Below, in pieces: positions 16,294 through 23,939 of a stretch of DNA of 64,000 bases. The first letter of the stretch is position 1; every line of letters begins with the position of its first letter. The notes beneath the pieces were generated by a model, which worked only from the letters and a program-made list of their open reading frames with translations, had not been told where the DNA came from and made no database searches. Source of the DNA: Enterocloster lavalensis. Its GTDB lineage: Bacteria > Bacillota > Clostridia > Lachnospirales > Lachnospiraceae. The stretch spans positions 124,001 to 188,000 of the forward strand of contig NZ_CABJCG010000011.1 of assembly GCF_902364025.1 (NCBI RefSeq), given 5' to 3'. The translations under genes were made by a program, and so were the position numbers.

Positions 16294-17145
16294 CTATGCA
16301 TTCGTCACCGCCGACAGCGAGGCGGAGGCCAGAAATTCCCGGAAAAACTGCCGGGTCCGCTCCGGCGACTGGTAGGTCTTGCAGAAAGCGAACCGGGCGG
16401 ACAGATCGTCGATCTCCTCCATGGCATTTTTAAACTGCCGCATCTGCTCCGGCGTGTGCTCCGTGGCCGTGGTATAATCCAGCGCGGCCGGGTTCAACCG
16501 GTGGCTCTGAATGGCGTAATCCACCCGTTTCATACAATGGCATTGCCCTTCGCCGTACTCCCCACAGTAAGCAGAGAGGAAATCCGCCACCTTTCTACGG
16601 ATACGGGACAGGCGTTTTCGGTACGCCTCCGGCGTCATGTCCAGGATTTCCCCTGCGATCCGGCTGTCCAGCTTAAACATGGTTCCCAGCACGAAAATGC
16701 AGCGGCTCTCCGCGTCCAGACATTGCAGCAGCACGTTGGTGCAGGACATTTTCAGCTCCTCCGCCAGAATGGACCGCTCCACGTTCTGGGTCAGGTCCGG
16801 CACCTCGTCCAGGCGCGCGTTTTCAATGTCCGCCCCGTAATACTCAAAGCTCAGCGGCATCTGGGCGAACATGTGCTTTTTGTAGTGAATCAGGTGATTG
16901 GTGGCGATGCGGAACACCCAGGTAGTAAACGCGCTCTCCCCCCGGAACGTGGCCAGGTGCGTGATCACCTTCAGCAGAATGTCCTGAGCCGCGTCCTCGG
17001 CGTCGGGAAATGTCCCCAGCATGCGCAGCGACAGATTGAACACCATGTCCTGGAGGTTGAGAACGATCTGTTCCAAGGCCTCCTTATCCCCTGCCACCGC
17101 TTTTTCAATCCAGTTTGTCCACTCTTCATTTGATTTAATTTCCAT
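16294..17145 (-). CDS. ECF-type RNA polymerase sigma factor with cysteine-bearing C-terminal extension
   Basis: This 283-residue protein carries sigma-70 region 2 (residues 28-95, with LGTFPDAEDAAQDILLKV and FTTWVFRIATNHLIHYKK) and region 4 (about 130-190, ending LDMTPEAYRKRLSRIRRKV). Beyond residue 190 there is a 95-residue extension with CGEYGEGQCHC (Cys194, Cys202, Cys204), not found in minimal ECF factors. This might bind a metal or sense redox. ATG at 17145 has AGGAGGG. No anti-sigma gene is adjacent; the extension might take over that role. The DUF2461 gene follows. Confidence 0.88.
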   Translation of the reverse strand: MEIKSNEEWTNWIEKAVAGDKEALEQIVLNLQDMVFNLSLRMLGTFPDAEDAAQDILLKVITHLATFRGESAFTTWVFRIATNHLIHYKKHMFAQMPLSFEYYGADIENARLDEVPDLTQNVERSILAEELKMSCTNVLLQCLDAESRCIFVLGTMFKLDSRIAGEILDMTPEAYRKRLSRIRRKVADFLSAYCGEYGEGQCHCMKRVDYAIQSHRLNPAALDYTTATEHTPEQMRQFKNAMEEIDDLSARFAFCKTYQSPERTRQFFREFLASASLSAVTNA

Positions 17146-17318
17146 ATGATAATCCCTCCTACTACAATTAGAGCGCAGATTTTCCACCGTGTGACATAGA
17201 TTCGAAGATTTTTTCAACAAATTTCGTCGGCCCTGGCACTGGCCAGGTATATAACATGCATATCAGCAAGTTTGGCATTTGTCAATCAATATCTGCGGCG
17301 GCCGCATTCCCGATCGCT

Positions 17319-17386
17319 TCCCCTACCGTATTCCCATCGCCGCCCCTACCGTATTCCCATCGCCGCCCCTACCGTATTCCCATCGC
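17319..17386. repeat. 23-bp tandem repeat, three units
   Basis: The core CCCTACCGTATTCCCATCG recurs with starts 23 bp apart (ACCGTA at 17325, 17348 and 17371). Degenerate C-rich units continue to about 17440. There are no unique spacers, so it is a minisatellite and not a CRISPR array. Confidence 0.8.
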
Positions 17387-17454
17387 TTCCCTCGCCTCAT
17401 TCCCGACGCCTCCCCAACGATTCCACGACGCCTCCCCCTACATCTCCCCGATGT

Positions 17455-17513
17455 CAAAAAGCAGGGCCCCGCCCCCACATCCCGGGGGGCAAGTCCCTGC
17501 TCTCTCATCTCTC
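17455..17513 (-). terminator. terminator of the NanE/PTS operon
   Basis: On the minus strand AGCAGGGA and CCCTGCT flank a GC-rich interior that can pair further, followed by TTTTTG. It lies about 40 bp after the nanE stop codon. Confidence 0.65.
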
Positions 17514-17549
17514 ATATTCCATTCATCCGCCGCCGCAGACCATCTCCGT

Positions 17550-18260
17550 CTACAACCGCGCCTCAAACTCCCGCAGCGCTCCCACATACCGCTCCGTAAT
17601 AATCTCCGGCCGGGTGATGGAAGTTCCCACCACCACCGCGTGGGCTCCGGCTCTCATGGCCTCCACAGCCTCCTCCTCCCGGGCGATCTTTCCCTCCGCG
17701 ATAATGGGCGTGTCGGTGATCCCGCGAATCTGCCGGATCAGCTCCAGATTCACGGACTTCACGTCCTGGCTGGACTCGGTGTAACCCGACAGCGTGGTGG
17801 AAATGATATCGAATCCCAAAGGAAGCACAGCCTCAGCCTCCTCCAGTGTGGAAATCTCCCCCATCACCAGCACATCGGGATAATGCTCCCGAATCTGTCC
17901 CAGGATATACTCCACCGTCTCGCCCCCCGGCCGTTTTCTCGGGGTGGCGTCCAGGGCGATAATCTCCACACCGATTTCCAAAATTTCCCTGGCGCTCTCA
18001 TAGGACGGAGTTATGTAAACGTTATAGCCGTCGTAGAACTGCTTGTTGATCCCGATAATGGGAAGGTCCACCCGCTCCTTGATCTTCAGAATATTGTCCG
18101 CGCCCGTGGCCCGGATACCGGCCGCTCCGCCCTGTTGGGCTGCGGCGGCAAAGGCCGCCATGATCTCCGGCCCGTACATGGGCCAGCCCACCCGGGCCTG
18201 GCAGGACACGATCAGCTTATGTTTTAATTGTTCTAAAATATGTTGATTAACCTGGTTCAT
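17550..18260 (-). CDS. nanE: N-acetylmannosamine-6-phosphate 2-epimerase
   Basis: This 236-residue protein is a TIM-barrel NanE enzyme that converts ManNAc-6-P to GlcNAc-6-P. Recognisable segments are LIVSCQARVGWPMYGPEIMAAFA, GGAAGIRATGADNI, the D-L-P-I-I-G-I-N/K-x-x-Y motif, VEIIALDATPRKRP (catalytic Lys region), DVLVMGEISTLEEA and the phosphate-binding end AVVVGTSITRPEIIT. ATG at 18260 overlaps the stop of the EIICD gene by one base, so translation is coupled. This ties the mannose-class PTS here to amino sugars, most simply ManNAc. Cytoplasmic; length normal. Confidence 0.93.
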   Translation of the reverse strand: MNQVNQHILEQLKHKLIVSCQARVGWPMYGPEIMAAFAAAAQQGGAAGIRATGADNILKIKERVDLPIIGINKQFYDGYNVYITPSYESAREILEIGVEIIALDATPRKRPGGETVEYILGQIREHYPDVLVMGEISTLEEAEAVLPLGFDIISTTLSGYTESSQDVKSVNLELIRQIRGITDTPIIAEGKIAREEEAVEAMRAGAHAVVVGTSITRPEIITERYVGALREFEARL

Positions 18261-19843
18261 CAGAAGAGTCCAACCACCTTTCCAGCGATTCCGAGCACAA
18301 AGCTCGCAATAATACAGATATACATTCCCTTTTTGCGCTTGATCAGAATCCAATAGTAGGACAGCACCAGCAGCAGGGGCAGAAGGCTTGGCATCAGGGA
18401 GTTGATGATATCCTGGAGCACGATCTCCTTCTCACCGATCACCCAGACGCAGCCGATTTTCAGGTTCACAAATCCCACGATCATGGCGCCCACCACCATC
18501 ATACCCACGATGGTCGCGCCCTCCACGAACTTGTCGATGATGTCGCTGCTCTTCATTTTCACCACCAGATTGGTGCCCAGCTCATAGCCGTATTTGATGA
18601 ACAGCCACCTGGAACACACGTTGAGCAGCACGTTGGGGATAATAAACAGGAAGGGGCCCGCCATATTTCCGTCCAGGGCCAGGGCCGCGCCGATGGCCGC
18701 GAAAATGGTCATAAAGGTGGCCTTGAACACCGAGTCGCCGATGCTGGACAGCGGTCCCATAAGCGCCGCCTTGGTGGAGGAAATGGCCTCGGCGGAAATG
18801 GGCTTCCCGGCCGCCCGCTGCTCCTCCAGAGCCAGCGACACGCCGATTACCGCATTGCCCGTGTAGGGATGGCAGTTGAAAAACTCATTGTGCCGCAGCA
18901 TAGCTTCCTTAAAATCATCCTGGTTGGGATACAGCACCTTTAAGGCCGGGATCATGGCGTAGCAGAATCCCAGAGAGCAATAGCGCTCATAGTTGATGGT
19001 CGTCATGGAGAAGAAAGAACGGCGGAATACCTTTTTCAGCTCCTTCTGGCCCAACAGTCTGCCGGCGGGCTCCCCATCCGCCTCGTCCTCGTCGTCAAAT
19101 CCGTCGTCGTCCGCTTCCTGTCTGCGCATGGCGTGCATGGCGAACACCAGGGCCAGGGCGATAATGGAAATCGCCAGCACGTTCAGCCCCAGATAGATGG
19201 AAAATACGAACCCAAGGGCGAAAAACGACCAGTATTTCTTAAAGTTCATCATCTTCAGCAGCATGGCCATTCCAACTGCCGGGAGAATGCCGGAAGCGAT
19301 CTTCAGGCCGTCCGTCAGCACCGGCGGCATGGCCGCCACCACGTTGTTTACAAACTCACTGCCGAACTGGATCGCCAGGAACGTGGGGATAAAGAACACG
19401 AAGAAAAATACCACCAGGCCGCACAGATGCATGCGGTCCACTTTCTTGTAATCCCCCGCTTCCACGTATTTGTCCGCGCCGTGGATCAGAATAATGTTTA
19501 AGTTCCACGCGAACATAATCAGCAGCTGGGCCAGAAGCCCGATGGGCAGCGCCAGGGCGATTCCCACCTCCGCGTTGCCGCCGTTTAAAATGGCGAACAC
19601 CGTGGAGAGAATCCCGGCGATCTGCGCGTTTGGCGGAACGCTGCCGCCCACGGGAATCACGCCCATGTACATCAGCTCCACGCTTCCGCCCACCAGCAGA
19701 CCGGTCTGCACATCCCCCAGCAGAAGGCCGATCAGCGGACCCGCGAAAATGGGCCGCGAAATCATCCAGTATCCATAACCATAATTTTCCAAAATCAATA
19801 GCGCGATAAAAATACTCAGCAGCAGCACCTGCAACGTACTCAT
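18260..19843 (-). CDS. PTS system mannose-class EIIC-EIID fusion protein
   Basis: This 527-residue membrane protein joins two normally separate subunits. Residues 1-about 235 are EIIC (GPLIGLLLGDVQTGLLVGG, then GVIPVGGSVPPNAQIAGI). After a very acidic linker (DDDGFDDEDEADGE) comes EIID from about residue 270: YERYCSLGFCYAMIPALKVLY, HNEFFNCHPYTGNAVIGVSLALEE, GPLSSIGDSVF and the C-terminal membrane part. EIICD forms the sugar channel of the phosphotransferase system. Start ATG 19843 has GAGGAGGG 9 bp away; a TTG two codons earlier is less well placed. EIIB lies upstream, nanE downstream. Confidence 0.92.
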   Translation of the reverse strand: MSTLQVLLLSIFIALLILENYGYGYWMISRPIFAGPLIGLLLGDVQTGLLVGGSVELMYMGVIPVGGSVPPNAQIAGILSTVFAILNGGNAEVGIALALPIGLLAQLLIMFAWNLNIILIHGADKYVEAGDYKKVDRMHLCGLVVFFFVFFIPTFLAIQFGSEFVNNVVAAMPPVLTDGLKIASGILPAVGMAMLLKMMNFKKYWSFFALGFVFSIYLGLNVLAISIIALALVFAMHAMRRQEADDDGFDDEDEADGEPAGRLLGQKELKKVFRRSFFSMTTINYERYCSLGFCYAMIPALKVLYPNQDDFKEAMLRHNEFFNCHPYTGNAVIGVSLALEEQRAAGKPISAEAISSTKAALMGPLSSIGDSVFKATFMTIFAAIGAALALDGNMAGPFLFIIPNVLLNVCSRWLFIKYGYELGTNLVVKMKSSDIIDKFVEGATIVGMMVVGAMIVGFVNLKIGCVWVIGEKEIVLQDIINSLMPSLLPLLLVLSYYWILIKRKKGMYICIIASFVLGIAGKVVGLF

Positions 19844-19870
19844 AACCAATTACCCTCCTCTGTAAAATCC

Positions 19871-20335
19871 TTACAATAGCTTCATCAAATCCTCTTCCGG
19901 GTCCGTGGGTGTGGTCCGGTTCTCCAGCCGTACGCCCAGGCTGTCAAGCTCCCGGAAAATCTCCTCCATCTCCGGGTCCACGTAGACGGTTTTGGAAATC
20001 TGACGCCTTCCCTCCTTGAAATACAGGCCGCCCACGTTTACCGCTTCCAGACCGCAGCCCTTTTTGCAGATGGAAAGCAGCGTTCCCGGGTGCTTCACCA
20101 CCACGAAAATCTTCCGCTTCTCATACTTTTTCAGCAGCTCCACCGCCTTGTCCTCATCGCAGATGAAGCATTTCACCCCCGCGGGGCAGGCCATCTGGAG
20201 CAGGGAGATCTGGAACTTGTCCTTTGCGATCTCGTTGTCAATCACCATGATCGCCTCACTCTTATAGGCGACGGTCCATGCGTAGGCCACCTGTCCGTGG
20301 ATCAGGCGCTCGTCAATTCTTGCAATGGTAATCAT
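19871..20335 (-). CDS. PTS system mannose-class EIIB component
   Basis: This 154-residue cytoplasmic protein matches mannose/fructose/sorbose EIIB. It begins IARIDERLIHGQVAYAW with the phosphorylated His13 in the R-L-I-H-G-Q motif, and contains the later VKHPGTLLSICKKG and VNVGGLYFKEGRRQISKTVYVD segments typical of the family. It passes phosphate from EIIA to the sugar bound by EIICD. ATG at 20335 has an AAGGGGG site. It is the first gene of the PTS-nanE operon, 113 bp after the RpiR gene on the same strand. Confidence 0.95.
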   Translation of the reverse strand: MITIARIDERLIHGQVAYAWTVAYKSEAIMVIDNEIAKDKFQISLLQMACPAGVKCFICDEDKAVELLKKYEKRKIFVVVKHPGTLLSICKKGCGLEAVNVGGLYFKEGRRQISKTVYVDPEMEEIFRELDSLGVRLENRTTPTDPEEDLMKLL

Positions 20336-20448
20336 GTTTGTTTCCCCCTTTCTTAGCACAAAATTATCAAATCCGAAAATAAATGTCAATATTGGAAGGT
20401 AATTGCGAAATTTTCTTTCAGCTTATGAAACACGCCCCCGGATTTCCC

Positions 20449-21285
20449 CTATGATTCGATCCGGGTCTGCTGAATCTTCTTGATGCTCTCATCGTAATCC
20501 AGAGAGCAGTAAAGGGCGTACAGAATGTCAATGATGTAGAGCTGGGCCGTCCTGGAGGCCATGGCTCCGCTGCGGAACACCGTCTCCTTGGCGGTGACGA
20601 ACAGGTTGTAGTCCGCGATGCGGTTTAAGGAATTTTCCCCGCTGGAGGTCACCGCCACCACCGGAGTGCCGTTTTTCTGGAGAATCCCCGCGATCTTCAA
20701 CATTTCCTTGGTCTCCCCGGAATAGGAAATGATGATGCCCACATGGCTGGCGTCCGAGTTCACCGCCTGGACGTACTGCCGGTCGTAGAGCTGGTAGGTG
20801 ATTACATTTTTCCCGATCCGCATGAATTTAAACTGGGCGTCTATCGCCACCGGGTTGGACGCGCCCACGCCATAAAAGTCGATGATCACAGCCTTCTGAA
20901 GCAGCCGTGCCACCTCCATGAACTGCTTCTCATTGACCAGCACCCTGGTCTCCTCGATGGTTTTGACCGCAATGTTGGTGATCTTCTCGATGATGGCGTG
21001 GGGCGAATCGTTCTTCTCAATGGTGGTGGTGTCCAGCAGGTTCAGCTTCATGTCCTGGAAATATTTGGTTTCCTCCGCCAGCAGCACCTTCAGCCTGGCA
21101 AATCCCTTGATGTCGATCTTCTTACACAGGCGCACCACCGTGGCCGGGGAGGTGAAGGATTCCTTGGCCAGCTCGTACACCGTGTACTCCAGCACCTTTT
21201 TCGGATATTTCAGAATATACTCCCGCACCTGGTTCTCCGCCGCGGAAAGGTTGCGGTAATCTCTCAGCTTGATCAGCACGCTCAT
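20449..21285 (-). CDS. RpiR/MurR-family transcriptional regulator
   Basis: This 278-residue regulator has an N-terminal RpiR-type HTH domain (residues 1-77: LSAAENQVREYILKYPKKV, SPATVVRLCKKIDIKGFARLK) and a C-terminal SIS domain that binds phosphosugars (IDFYGVGASNPVAIDAQFKFMRIGKNV, VGIIISYSGETKEMLKIA, GTPVVAVTSSGENSLNRIADYNLFV). MurR-like proteins respond to MurNAc-6-P or related sugar phosphates. It is divergent from murQ with a 154-bp AT-rich gap and co-directional with the PTS-nanE genes, so it likely controls both arms. Confidence 0.93.
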   Translation of the reverse strand: MSVLIKLRDYRNLSAAENQVREYILKYPKKVLEYTVYELAKESFTSPATVVRLCKKIDIKGFARLKVLLAEETKYFQDMKLNLLDTTTIEKNDSPHAIIEKITNIAVKTIEETRVLVNEKQFMEVARLLQKAVIIDFYGVGASNPVAIDAQFKFMRIGKNVITYQLYDRQYVQAVNSDASHVGIIISYSGETKEMLKIAGILQKNGTPVVAVTSSGENSLNRIADYNLFVTAKETVFRSGAMASRTAQLYIIDILYALYCSLDYDESIKKIQQTRIES

Positions 21286-21371
21286 TTCAGTTCCTCCTGT
21301 TTTCCCTTTTTTCTCAGTATGTCACAAAACTTTCAGGAAGTAAAATAAAATTTCAACTTTTCATAAAATAA

Positions 21372-21399
21372 TTGTTTTTTAATTTCAATACCGTATAAT
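21372..21399 (+). promoter_or_regulatory. murQ promoter in an AT-rich regulator region
   Basis: TTGTTT (21372-21377) and TATAAT (21394-21399) are spaced 16 bp. The surrounding 21335-21390 is strongly AT-rich with several GAAA/TTTC half-sites, a plausible RpiR-binding region between the divergent genes. Confidence 0.55.
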
Positions 21400-21439
21400 G
21401 TGCTTATCAAACGTATCAGTTCAGACGGAGGAGAAGCAT

Positions 21440-22342
21440 ATGAACCTGAAATCCCTTGAAACCGAACAGAGAAACCCCAACACACGCTCCATCGACTCCA
21501 TGACCACCGCCGGGATACTGGAGGCCATCAACCGCGAGGACGCGGGGATCGCCGCGGCTGTAAACCAGTGTCTGCCCCAGCTGACGCAGCTTGTGGACGA
21601 AATCTGCGCGCGCCTGGAACAGGGCGGACGCCTGATCTATATCGGGGCCGGGACCTCCGGCCGCCTGGGCGTGCTGGACGCCTCCGAGTGCCCGCCCACC
21701 TACGGCGTTTCCCCGGAGCTGGTGCAGGGAATCATCGCCGGGGGCGACCGCGCACTGCGCAAATCCAGCGAGGGGGCCGAGGACAACGCACAGGCCGGAG
21801 CCGACGATCTGCGGGCGCTGGGTATTTCCCAAAGGGATGTCGTGGTGGGCCTTGCCGCCAGCGGGCGAACCCCCTATGTGATCGGCGCGCTGGATTACGC
21901 GGACTCCGTGGGCGCATATACCGGGGCCGTCTCCTGTGTGTCCGGTGCTGAAATGTCCCGCCACGCCAAAACCGCCGTGGAGGCGGTGACCGGGCCGGAA
22001 ACGGTGACCGGCTCCACCCGCATGAAAGCGGGCACGGCCCAGAAAATGATCTTGAACATGATCTCCACATCCGTTATGATCAAGATGGGAAAGGTGTACC
22101 AGAACCTGATGGTGGACGTGCAGCCCACCAATGAAAAGCTGGTGGTCCGCAGCATCAATATCATCCGGGAATGCCTGGACTGCGGCGAGGAGCGGGCGGC
22201 AGAGCTGCTGGAAGCCTCCGGCCGCTGCGTCAAGCTGGCCGTGCTCATGGGGCTCACTGGGCTGGAACCGGAACCCGCGAAACAGCGTCTGGAACAGGCC
22301 GGGGGACGCCTGCGCGCCGCCATTGACGCCTGCAACCCATAA
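21440..22342 (+). CDS. murQ: N-acetylmuramic acid 6-phosphate etherase
   Basis: This 300-residue SIS-domain enzyme cleaves the lactyl ether of MurNAc-6-P to GlcNAc-6-P and D-lactate. Diagnostic stretches are TEQRNPNTRSIDSM, GGRLIYIGAGTSGRLGVLDASECPPT, the catalytic-Glu region KSSEGAEDN, VVVGLAASGRTPYVIGAL and VTGSTRMKAGTAQKMILNMIST. The ATG at 21440 has GGAGGAG upstream. It is followed at 18 bp by a PTS EIIA gene and is divergent from the RpiR regulator. Its product GlcNAc-6-P is also the NanE product, so both arms feed the same pool. Confidence 0.97.
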   Translation: MNLKSLETEQRNPNTRSIDSMTTAGILEAINREDAGIAAAVNQCLPQLTQLVDEICARLEQGGRLIYIGAGTSGRLGVLDASECPPTYGVSPELVQGIIAGGDRALRKSSEGAEDNAQAGADDLRALGISQRDVVVGLAASGRTPYVIGALDYADSVGAYTGAVSCVSGAEMSRHAKTAVEAVTGPETVTGSTRMKAGTAQKMILNMISTSVMIKMGKVYQNLMVDVQPTNEKLVVRSINIIRECLDCGEERAAELLEASGRCVKLAVLMGLTGLEPEPAKQRLEQAGGRLRAAIDACNP

Positions 22343-22360
22343 TTTGAGGAGGAGCAAATC

Positions 22361-22795
22361 ATGATCGCAATTTTACTTGTATCCCACGGAACCTACGCCA
22401 CAGCCATGCTGGACACGGCCCGGATGATTCTCGGCCCCCAGGAGCAGGCCGTGGCGGTGGGCCTTACAGCCGACGAAAGCCCGGACCAGCTCAGGGCAGA
22501 GCTGGTCCGGGCTATGGAATCCTTTCAGGGGATGGAGCTACTGGTGCTCACGGACATCACCTCCGGCACCCCCTTCAACACCGTGGTGGCATTGTCCGGG
22601 CAGTATCCGTTCCGCCATCTCACCGGCGTAAACCTGCCGCTGCTGATCGAGACCCTGATCTGCCGCCAGTTTGTACCCATGGAAGAGCTGATCAAATCCC
22701 TGCTGGAAAAAGCGCCGGACACATTTGTGGATGTGGACGGAAAATTCGGGGAAAGCCGGGACGGCGGCGAGGAGTGGGAGGAGGACGGGTTTTAG
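22361..22795 (+). CDS. PTS system mannose-class EIIA component
   Basis: This 144-residue cytoplasmic protein matches EIIA-Man: it begins IAILLVSHGTYATAML with the phospho-acceptor His9, and contains LVLTDITSGTPFNTVVAL, the conserved D-x-x-x-G-T-P-x-N motif, and a NLPLLIETLI segment. It takes phosphate from HPr. It completes the PTS whose EIIB and EIICD are encoded on the other strand across the RpiR gene, so a working transporter requires both divergent transcripts. A stem-loop terminator follows. Confidence 0.93.
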   Translation: MIAILLVSHGTYATAMLDTARMILGPQEQAVAVGLTADESPDQLRAELVRAMESFQGMELLVLTDITSGTPFNTVVALSGQYPFRHLTGVNLPLLIETLICRQFVPMEELIKSLLEKAPDTFVDVDGKFGESRDGGEEWEEDGF

Positions 22796-22844
22796 ACCTG
22801 GTAAATGTTGTAAATATGCACCACTGGACGCGCCATAGAAAAAA

Positions 22845-22884
22845 CGCCCGGGCAGCTGGAATATTCAGCTGCCGGGCGCTTTTT
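22845..22884 (+). terminator. terminator after the EIIA gene
   Basis: CGCCCGGGCAGCTG pairs with CAGCTGCCGGGCG (one bulge) around GAATATT, followed by TTTT. The A-run on the other side suggests it also stops the convergent YitT gene. Confidence 0.85.
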
Positions 22885-22963
22885 GGCGTCGGGGAAGGCG
22901 GGGGGCCGGGTACCTGGCTGCATTCCGGGCCACGCGCTTGCCCCTCCCCCCACCGCCGTCCCG

Positions 22964-23824
22964 TCAACTCACAATCTCCTTAAATCCTTCCCCAAACACC
23001 TCCGTGGTCTCCGTCACCATCACAAATGCGCTGGAATCCGTCTCCCGGATAATCTGTTTCAGCCGTCCGAACTGGGACCGGCGCACTGTGCACAGGAGAA
23101 TCCCGGTGTCCTTTCGGCTGTAAGCGCCCCGGCCATTCATCACCGTGGCGCTGCGCTCCAGGTCCTGGATGATGCGGTCCGCGATGCGCTGGGGATACCG
23201 GCTGACAATAGTCACCATGCTCCCCGCGTCGTTTCCGTAGAGGATCGCGTCGATCACCCGGGTACAGGCGTAGAGGGAGATCATTCCCAAAAGCCCGGAC
23301 TCCACGTTCTGAAACACGAAAATGGACAGTGCCAGCACCACTCCGTCCACAATGATCAGCGCCCGCCCGATGGACAGATGGGGCTTTTTCTTTTGCAGAA
23401 TATACCCCAGAATGTCACTTCCTCCGGTGGTGGAGCCGGACATGAAGATCAGCGCCATGCCCGCCCCCACGATCACGCCGCCGAACAGACTGGACAGCAG
23501 CCGGTCCCCGGTGTACATGGGAAATACCGGCGCCACCACGAAATCCAGGATCACGGAACAGGCTATGCAGGTCATGGCCGTGCTGACCGCGAATTTCCGG
23601 CTCAGATAGATCCAGGCCAGGATCAGCAGGGGAACGTTCACCACCATGGTCAGCACGCCCACCGGCAGCCCCGTCACAAAATTCACCATCAGCGCCAGGC
23701 CCGACGCGCCGCCCGGCGCGATATTGGCGGGCACCACGAAGCAGTGGGTACCCACGCTGTACACAAACGAACCGGCCAGGAGACACACGATATTTCTAAC
23801 TTTTTCCTGTCTTGCAGCGCTCAT
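22964..23824 (-). CDS. YitT family membrane protein (DUF161/DUF2179)
   Basis: This 286-residue protein has five or six N-terminal membrane segments (starting NIVCLLAGSFVYSVGTHCFVVP, with the family pattern N-I-A-P-G-G-A-S-G-L-A) and a C-terminal cytoplasmic DUF2179 domain (about 205-286: VTIVSRYPQRIADRIIQDLERSAT, then DTGILLCTVRRSQFGRLKQII and SSAFVMVTETTEVFGEGF). The family is widespread in Bacillota and its role is not established. ATG at 23824 has AGGAGG. It is monocistronic. Confidence 0.92.
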   Translation of the reverse strand: MSAARQEKVRNIVCLLAGSFVYSVGTHCFVVPANIAPGGASGLALMVNFVTGLPVGVLTMVVNVPLLILAWIYLSRKFAVSTAMTCIACSVILDFVVAPVFPMYTGDRLLSSLFGGVIVGAGMALIFMSGSTTGGSDILGYILQKKKPHLSIGRALIIVDGVVLALSIFVFQNVESGLLGMISLYACTRVIDAILYGNDAGSMVTIVSRYPQRIADRIIQDLERSATVMNGRGAYSRKDTGILLCTVRRSQFGRLKQIIRETDSSAFVMVTETTEVFGEGFKEIVS

Positions 23825-23939
23825 GGCAGCCGCCTCCTTTTTCTCAAAATGCCAATTAACTCCTCGCAACAGACCCGGCCAATGACCATCGGTCCGTACT
23901 CTGCCCGGGTCTCAAAACTTTTTAAATCAAAACGGCTTA

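Larger units (their letters stand above)
17146..17549. other. 404-bp intergenic region with tandem repeat and terminator
   Basis: No gene is visible. It holds the leader of the sigma factor gene (17146-17250), a C-rich tandem array (17319-17386 and degenerate units to about 17440) and the terminator of the NanE operon (17455-17513). Confidence 0.6.
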
